Below, in pieces: positions 14,033 to 22,300 of a DNA stretch of 24,189 nt. The notes under the pieces were generated by a model. That model was not told the origin of the DNA. It worked only from the letters and a program-made list of their open reading frames with translations, and made no database searches. The stretch is taken from positions 1 to 24,189 of IMG/VR virus record IMGVR_UViG_3300030117_005644, one strand, 5' to 3'. Position numbers and translations under genes: made by a program. The DNA is from a virus. The stretch's first letter is position 1; every line of letters starts with the position of its first letter.

Positions 14033-16363
14033 TTAGCCCCTCCTGTTACTCATGTAATTACTTTGTGAAATTCCTAATTTTAGATTATAGTTCCTAGCCT
14101 CTGGGTAAGAGCCTCCTCCAGTAAAGCCAGCCAATGTGGTTTGACTTATATCGTCAGTGATGGTTGTATTACCCTCGCTTCCAAGCACTACTTGTGTTAA
14201 TGTGATTGATTGAGGACCATTCGCTTCTCCCGGTACTGTAGAAACGGTAATCTTACCAGCGTGTCCATCAGAGTCTTCTATAGCGGCTTTCAACTGTACT
14301 AAGAATGCGTTTTGTGTAGACGCACTACCACCAGATAATGCTAGTTGTACAGCGATACCTCCGGCTAAAGCAGTACCGGCAGTACCTGAACCAGTATCAG
14401 AACCAGAAGTAAGTACTGTCCCAGTAGCCACCCCTCCATTAACTGAATCTGTAATTACATAAGTCCTACTTGTTCCGTCTGTAGAGATTATAGACACACT
14501 TTCTTTTTCAGTCATACCACTAGCAGCGTCTCCATCTGCTACTGTAACTGTTGCTGTTGCAGCAGCGTAATCTAGTAAGAACAGTTCTTCATTATTTTCA
14601 ATAGTATGTACACTTGCTGATTTGATTACTGTAGCAGTAGTAGTTAAAGAGGCAAGATGTATATGGCCTAATTTATTACCGTTCTTAGTATAAACCGCTT
14701 GATTATCTACAAGGAATGCAGCATTAGCGTTAGTTCCATCTGTAACGAAAGTAGTAGTACCAGTACCGTAACCTAATGCTGTAATCTTAACTTGTCCCCC
14801 ACTTCCTCCAGCAACAGTTAAAGTTTCTCCGACAGCATAACCACTGCCAGCAGTGTGAATTACAGCAGATGTAATCGCTCCAGATGAATTAACCACTATA
14901 TTCACTTTAGCACTACTACCTGAACCTCCTGAAACAGATACATTAGTTCCAGTAGAGTAACCAGAACCGCCAGCACTAACAGAAGCAGACAAAACGCCTG
15001 TAAGATTAATTAATACTCCTGTACTTTTTAATTTCAAAGTACCTGTAATAGTATTACGTCCATTATATCCTAAACTATAACCTATACCCCTATTCATATC
15101 AACTCTTTCAGAAATTTGCCAAGCAACCTTCATTTTAAAACCAGCAAAAGTGCTGAATTCTTCCGTTTTGAACTGTCTATTTCTTTCATTATTTGCGTCT
15201 AAACTGCCGCTAATATCCACTTCTTGGAACCTTTGTAATACGTCTTCAAGGGTAGCGTCTACTGAATTAACGTGTAAATCACTTTTTCTTTCAGTTAAGT
15301 TGTAACTACCACCTAATACTACATACCTTTCGTTATCTGTTCTGGACTGATAAGAAATCATATCACCCGGATGTATATGAGTGGATGCCATAACGTCTTT
15401 CATCTTTTTAGAACCAGTTGCATTCTTCGCCATTTTTAACATACGCCTACCTATAGACTTAGCACTGGATTTTGTTACAGCAGTAGGTGCATGTAAACCA
15501 CCCGGTATTTCATTAACAGAGTCTTGTTGAGGACCAAAGTCATCTATTTGTACTACATTATTATGATTATTGGCTCTTGATTTACCTCTTACTACTATAC
15601 GATTAGGGACTGATTCATTTCTATCAGTGTCTATACCACCGGTTATTTTATTTTCTGTAACCAGATACTCCCTTTCTGCTTGATTTTGAGGGAAATACCT
15701 GACATTTCCATAACGGTCACCTCTTGGACCATATCCATCATGTTTAGACAAGTAACGTAGAGCAGATAGCGCTTCTACGCCATAGAAATCTTGAGCAAGA
15801 AAAGTAACACTAGGACTTCTAGTAATGACTCCGTTAATAGAACTTTTAGTGGCTTTAGGTATTTTGGCAGCAAGGTCAGAAGTTCGCAGCCCAACGCCTA
15901 TTTTCTGAGCAAAATGGATAGTTTTGTTAGTAAAGCCAATGTCATTTAAGGTTCTACCTTTTAGATTCTCTAACCTATATCGAGTACCTTTGGTCGCATC
16001 TTCTATTTTAGATAATACAAGGGACTGGTTGTTATTTTCTGAGCCAACTACAAGAGCGGGTAAGGTACTAGATGTAGTGACTTTATCACCATCAAAGTAA
16101 ACGGCTCCTTCATATCTATGACCATCTGTAGTATTATGAAGCAAACGGATAGTATCTTCTTCTTCAATTAAAGAATATTTCTTTTCAGTTGCAGGGATAA
16201 AATCTGATTGTGTTGGTTTATTTACAGTAAAACCACTACTGGATTTAGTATATTCACCGTGCCTAACTGCATTATCTACAAATCTAGGTTTACGTACACG
16301 CTTCATGATTGTATCTTGGTCAGCATCAAGGCGACCAGTTGTTATGTTTTTACCTAGTGCCAT
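14033..16363 (-). CDS. Baseplate/tail-hub-like protein with inserted beta modules
   Basis: A protein of about 776 aa. Residues about 185-400 resemble the hub domains of tailed viruses: ALSALRYLSKHDGYG, a RYGNVRYFPQ segment, NRIVVRGKS, then HPGDMI and YVVLGGSYNLTERKSDL. The C-terminal third carries three inserted modules: a GSGY-rich stretch (about 463-531), a VYTKNGNKLG strand module (about 550-596) and an ADGDAASGM module (about 599-750). A short tail follows. I start at the ATG ending at 16363 because GGGGAG (16369-16374) lies five bases ahead. A GTG at 16369 would overlap that site. It sits directly after the giant gene. Hub assignment is by pattern recall, not by search. Confidence 0.6.
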   Translation of the reverse strand: MALGKNITTGRLDADQDTIMKRVRKPRFVDNAVRHGEYTKSSSGFTVNKPTQSDFIPATEKKYSLIEEEDTIRLLHNTTDGHRYEGAVYFDGDKVTTSSTLPALVVGSENNNQSLVLSKIEDATKGTRYRLENLKGRTLNDIGFTNKTIHFAQKIGVGLRTSDLAAKIPKATKSSINGVITRSPSVTFLAQDFYGVEALSALRYLSKHDGYGPRGDRYGNVRYFPQNQAEREYLVTENKITGGIDTDRNESVPNRIVVRGKSRANNHNNVVQIDDFGPQQDSVNEIPGGLHAPTAVTKSSAKSIGRRMLKMAKNATGSKKMKDVMASTHIHPGDMISYQSRTDNERYVVLGGSYNLTERKSDLHVNSVDATLEDVLQRFQEVDISGSLDANNERNRQFKTEEFSTFAGFKMKVAWQISERVDMNRGIGYSLGYNGRNTITGTLKLKSTGVLINLTGVLSASVSAGGSGYSTGTNVSVSGGSGSSAKVNIVVNSSGAITSAVIHTAGSGYAVGETLTVAGGSGGQVKITALGYGTGTTTFVTDGTNANAAFLVDNQAVYTKNGNKLGHIHLASLTTTATVIKSASVHTIENNEELFLLDYAAATATVTVADGDAASGMTEKESVSIISTDGTSRTYVITDSVNGGVATGTVLTSGSDTGSGTAGTALAGGIAVQLALSGGSASTQNAFLVQLKAAIEDSDGHAGKITVSTVPGEANGPQSITLTQVVLGSEGNTTITDDISQTTLAGFTGGGSYPEARNYNLKLGISQSNYMSNRRG
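14037..14044 (-). promoter_or_regulatory. Ribosome-binding site of the 118-aa gene
   Basis: AGGAGGGG on the minus strand, five bases before the ATG at 14031, inside the end of the hub-like gene. It is the strongest such site in the virion block. Confidence 0.75.
14113..14568 (-). repeat. ADGDAASGM module, copy 1 (in the hub-like protein)
   Basis: A unit of about 150 residues running from ATATVTVADGDAASGM through STDGTS, QNAFLVQLKAAIE, GKITVSTVP and ITLTQ to DDISQTTLAGFTGG. It recurs twice in the neighbouring giant gene. From memory, similar units (STDGTS..., LKAAIE..GHNGKI, LTLTQ, FTGG) occur in structural proteins of many marine phages. Confidence 0.85.
14573..14716 (-). repeat. VxxxVYxxxGxxxG strand module (hub-like protein)
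   Basis: About 47 residues: VDNQAVYTKNGNKLGHI..., a Thr-rich strand and an ENNEELFLL end. It pairs with a module in the giant protein that shares the VY-x3-G-x3-G core and the NNE-x-L-(Y/F)-L end. Confidence 0.6.
14774..14990 (-). repeat. GSGY-rich beta repeat (hub-like protein)
   Basis: Two tandem units of the form GSGY-x-x-G-x-x-(V/L)-x-(V/A)-x-GGSG, each followed by a short strand and a turn (GGSGYSTGTNVSVSGGSG, then AGSGYAVGETLTVAGGSG). The same arrangement occurs near the N-terminus of the giant protein. Confidence 0.75.
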
Positions 16364-16365
16364 AT

Positions 16366-19300
16366 TCACTCCCCACTATGGTCTCCTGTATTATAAGATG
16401 CATCCCCTTTGCTACCCTTTGGATGTAGTGTCTGGCTGTGTCTTGGCTGCACAGCGTAATCACCTTCATCATCATCTACAGACCTTCTACTAGCGTCTGC
16501 TCTAAAGTGCTCAAGAGTGTTTTCAGACATGACTACTCTGGCAACAGGCGAGCGAACATCAGTTTTATCATAACCAGTCACATCGACTCCTTGAATCTTA
16601 GGTCCTTGACTATCCGGTGCATTTGGAGAACTTGGGTCAACTGTATAGACTGGTGCATATGGAGGACTACTTGGAGTACCTGTACGTGCACTTGGAGCGT
16701 CACTTACAAACATACCATATTTACCTCCAGCGGTAGCCCGATAAAAGTTAGCACCTACTTGTGGACTGCCTGCTTTTAGAGTAACGTAAGGTCTAAACAT
16801 CTGAGTATATTTATAATCTAAACCATAAGTCGGCCTGTATAAAAATTCTATAGTATTATCAGAATAATTGATATTTTCTAAGATTGGTTGTTGATGATTA
16901 GTATCTTGATAAGGGTTGGAAGAAGAAGTTACACTCGCTTTACCCCATCCCTTAACATCAAGGTTACCTGCATACCTACTCCACTCCATAACATAAGTTC
17001 CACCTAATGGCCATAAAGCATGGGCGTTAGAATGTTTAACAACGCCTACAACTGGTTGACCTACCCAATTCAAAGCAGTCATATCTAAATCCTTTAAAGT
17101 CCTATTACCGGTATCATGAGCCCCTCTAATATTTGTTCTCTGACCTACTTCTCTATCAGTGTGTAAACTGGTCGCTTCTGTGGACATAACTACATATTCA
17201 CGTGAAGTACCGTCATTTAATTCAGCAATTGTATCCACGTCTAAACCGAGCCTTACATCATCTCTTGAAACAGGCTCAGCACCTCTAGTATCAGCATTAA
17301 CTGTTTCAAATCCTTCTCCAACATGTGCACTTGGTTTCAAAAGACCGTCATCTGAATTAAGGTCAACTCTGTCACTAATTCCCCTTTCTATTTCCCCAGA
17401 CTGTGAAGTCAAATTACTTGGCCTAACTAGACCTTGTCCGAATACTGGTTCTGATGTACTATGAGATAACACTAGTCCTGTAGCGTCATGTTCTTCACTG
17501 ACATCCATAAGCATACTTTCGTTAAATACAGTAGGCCATCTTACACCTCTACCGTCACCTCTGTCTCCTACTCTTAAAGCACTAGCAGGGTTAAACCAAT
17601 CAGCGGTTCCCATATTAGTTCCGTCGTTATTTACAGTATTAGCGTGTCCACTATGAGCATCAGAAAAGTCACCACCACTAAATCCAGAAATAGTTGTTTG
17701 ACTTATGTCATCGGTTACAGTAATGTTTCCACCATCGCCCAATTCAGCCTGTGTTAATGTAATGTATTGTACCCCGTTTGCTTCCGTTGGTACAGTAGAT
17801 ACTATAATTTTCCCATTATGGCCATTTGCATGTTCTATTGCCGCCTTGAGTTGTACTAAAAATGCATTTTGCGTAACAGCACTGCCTGTTAAATCAATAG
17901 TTACTGCTACTCCAGTACTAGTAGCAGTAGTACTACCTACATCAGTAGAGCCGCTTGTTACAACATCACCTGTAGAAACAGTAGAAGCATTATCATCTAC
18001 TATGATATAATTTTTAACAGTACCGTCTGTTGATGTAATTGTTATCTTTTCATTTTCTGACATACCGCTTGCTGCATCACCATCAGCCACAGCAATAGTA
18101 GCGATAGCAGCGACTCCGTCGAATATATCATTCACAGAAGGTCTGTGTGTGACATTTGTATCTAAATAAGCGTCTTCTGGGTCCCATGCAGGTCTAATAC
18201 CAAAACCTCTTACAGGGAAACGCCTGACATCTTCACCACGTGTATTACCCCACCAATCGACCATATAATATTGATGAGCCTGAGCCAATTCTGATACTCC
18301 TTTACCTGTATCGTCACCCGGATATAGTTTCTTTATCGTAGCGTTATTTCTTAAGGTTCTAACAGGGCAACCGAATGGACCAGTCATACGACGACCATCA
18401 CTATATCTTACTTGACGACCAATTTGGTCTTGTCCAAATAATGCAGAAATTTGAGTTAATCTTTCTAATATACCTACATATAATGCACTGAAATCGACAT
18501 CGCTTACACTAACATCTGCACCTACATAATCCCATCCACTTATACCTCCTGTAAATCCAGCAAGAGTAGTCTGAGATATATCATCACTTATTGTCCTATT
18601 ACCTAAATATCCAGCAGTAGCCTGTGTAAGTGTGATTGCTTGGGCTCCATTTGCCTCAGTAGGTACAGATGAAACAGTGATTTTACCATTGTGACCATTA
18701 GCGTGCTCTATTGCTGCTTTTAACTGTACTAAGAAGGCATTTTGTGTAGAAGCGCTACCTGTTAAATTAATCGCTACTGCTATACCACCTGCAAGTGCCG
18801 AGCCAGCAGTACTTGCTCCTGTATCTGAACTAGCAGTTAGTATGTCTCCTGTAGCAACAGTAGTAGCGTTATCGTCTACCAATACATACACTTTAGATGT
18901 ACCATCTGTTGATAAGATAGTCATACTTTCTTTCTCTGACATACCACTTGCTGCATCACCATCAGCCACAGTAACAGTAGCAGTAGCGGCCACTGCTCCT
19001 GCCCTACTGTCATGTTGAATAAGAGGACCGTGATAATAACCTAACAACGCATTACTGTTAGCAACCTCTAACCAACCTCTAACATAAGGTGACCAACGAG
19101 GACGATTATACGCCTGCCTAACGCTCATTCTATAACCAAAGCATCTGTATCTGTCATTTGGATTACTTCCGCCTGTAAATTCGTCTAAAGTTTGTATGGC
19201 CACTCCAGTAGAATCTTTATAAGTTTCACAATCCATGCCATATGTATTACTACCCCAACCGATTAAAGAATGACCATATGATTCTAAACGACTAACTGCT

Positions 19301-22300
19301 CCTCCACCACGAGAGCCTCCCGGCCAAAAACCTGAAAAGTTATACTTAGTACTAAGGTAAAGTGCTTCATTATTAGTTAATATTACATTAGTACCCCCAC
19401 CAATAGTAACTGAATTAGTAGCAACTGCTGTAACTAAACCTACATTAACTCCGTATTGATTATAAACTCTGTCACCAACGTGATATTTAGTATTAGCATT
19501 TACAGTGTCTGTAGCAAGTGCAGAAGTAGTACCGGCAGCATAAGTATTAGAGCCACCAGATGGGTGGTTGATGAGGACACCACTAGTAACTCCACTAGGG
19601 ACAGTTCCACCTTGATGATATAATACAGAATCTAAATCTATAACACTAGAAGTATGTGCTAAGCCGTCTGCTACATTAGTAGGTGAAGTACCTCCGCCCG
19701 GCGGAACTATCCATTTCATTGCAAGTCCAAATGGACCCTTGCTTGAGACATAATTGAAATCTTGATAGTGGATAGTTTCGAAATGTTCAGGTATATGGTT
19801 GTAACCCTTTTTATCCAAAGGAGTATCTGCAACTCCTGTTTTATCATAGAAATTACGTGTACCGCCATCAGCAGAATCACTGTACCATGTAAATGGCCTT
19901 CCTAGATTTGGATGCCACATGCAAAGGAATGCATCAGGTAAGTGTAAAGAATTGGTATCCCTGCTTCCGTTAGCAAGTTGAGGTAAAGGTCTAGTCGCTA
20001 TACTGGTAGAAGAGTCAGTGTAGATAGAGTCAGCGGGGCTATTATCGTAAGGTCTACTTAACTTCAAAACTTGACCTGTTGCTAAATTACTCCAAAATGC
20101 AGAATTTCCACTAACTCCTGAAAACTTAGTACTTTCTCCTAAAGTAGCATGGGCCAAAGTACCTGTTCTGTTAGAATAAGTCGCTGTATGTCTTATTCCA
20201 TTCTTTGTATATTCTAATACTTCGCCATAATAAGGTACAACAGGGAATAAAGCGTTATCATCTACTGTTATCTCATTACTACTATTATGAGATATTACTA
20301 CGCAATTAGGATTAAGGCTTCTAATTCTTTTATGAGGTTCATATATATCAATAAAACTAGTAGGGTAACCTGCTAAAGTTATCTGTGCTCCTATACATCC
20401 ATAAGACGCTCTGCACAGTTCGTAATAGTTATCAGGTTTATGCCATTCTAAGTGCCTCCACTTTTGTGCTGATGTTGCTGTAGCACCATCTCTATGAAGA
20501 ACACCCCACCAAGGAATTGTAAGCGTATATCCGGGAGTAGCGCTAGTAAACATACCCGGTCTATATGGTAAACTTCTACGGCTGAATGTAGGACTAGATG
20601 TTTCTTGTACTCCAAGTGGATTATACAAAGCAAGTGGAGGTAAATTAGTAAACTGACTACCTTCGTCAGGCTCTATATCAAGAATTACTTCGTTAATGAT
20701 GACTTCACACCCTCTTACATCAGCCATCATTGCTTCTGCTAATATAAGAGCATAAGCCCCTCTAGTACTTACATCCCTTTCTATAGCAATCACTGTATTC
20801 ACTTGTTGTCCTGTTAATTCAGTAACCTTATCACCAGATTCACTTGGTGCTTTAGTTTGGTCACTGTGATTTTGATGAAAACCTTGTAATTGCTGTTTGA
20901 ATACATTTGGCTGAATAATAATCTGATAAGCACCTACTTCCAATGGGTCAGGGAAATGGTTATTTTGTGTATAAGTAGCAGCCGCTTCTAAAACTAAAGT
21001 GTGCCCGCCTTGTGCGTTTATAGTACCTGCATTACTTCCAGAACTAGCAGCGATACCATACCCTTCATATTTCACTTTAGTCTCAGTTAAAAGAGTAAAA
21101 GCACCTCCGTGTATATCACTTGGTCTAAATGCAGCCGTAGGGGTTGAAAACCAAATTAGAGGGTCCCTACCCGGCTCTTTGTCAGTTATTGTTTCGTAAC
21201 CACTAACATCACCTAACCTAGTGGCTTCAAGAGCGCCGATTAAATCTTCACTAATTGGCTTTTGATTAGACGCTTGACAAGCATAATGAGAATTATATAA
21301 TCTCTGATAAGCAGGATGAGCATAATGACCGGGCATCATAGCCATAGTAGGAGTAACGTAATGATGCCCCATTCTAGGAATAGGCATGGGTGTCATTTTC
21401 ACTTTATTGAGTATAAAATCAGTAGGTACGGAAGTAGCAGTCATAGCGCCTGTACTAGATGGTAAATTATCGTACATAGTAAACCAATCTATTTTCTTCA
21501 TATCTGGACTCGCACCGCTGTATTCACTATGGTCACGTAATCTACGTGATGCGAACATACGAGTACTTCCAGCGGGCATATAATAAGAGGGTACTACTTT
21601 CAATCCTGTTTTTCCAGTAACAAATGATACAAAGTCTGGACTGTAAACTACTCCAGTGAACTTATTTGTTCCTATTCCAGTATAAGATGCTAAAACACCT
21701 TTATCTGTATTAGGGTCATATACTCTTAAGAAATACCTACCTCCACTTTGTTCAGTAGTGTCTGTCCAAACCGTAGAAGAAGGATTAGTTGTTACATTAA
21801 TCTCTGTACCTGAATAACTAGAATAAGTTAATTCATTTGAATCATAACGATGAGTCATACTTACTCCCATTCTAGTTATATGGAAATTTAAAGTTCTGTC
21901 ATGCGGCTCATAAGATGTCTCTAATGGATTATCACCAGTATGTGAATTCCAACCTTCAACCGAAGATGCAGGGAATTTTAATCTTGTATTACTATTAGAA
22001 GAATTAACGTCTTCTCCATCTTGACTAAGATGTTCCCAGCCGTTATTTTCCCAAGTAGGCCAAAGTCTAGGACCAGAATAAGTATTTTCAAACATATTTT
22101 TAATCTGAGCAATGCTCTGAGCCGGATGTTGTAAACCACCAGACCCAAATGTTTCATTTTGATACCCTTGTATACGGTCAAATCCAGACCTAACGATAAT
22201 GTTTCCGGGAATTTCATCAGCATTTGGTAATCTTATTCTGAGGTTAGGATTTACTCCAGCATTAGCCAAAGCAGGAGATAAACCTTGTACGTCTCTATCA

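Noticed and set aside
17159-18010. Two 101-aa + strand frames inside the giant gene
   Set aside because: They are antisense to the conserved repeat module and neighbouring sequence; openness follows from codon bias of the minus-strand gene.
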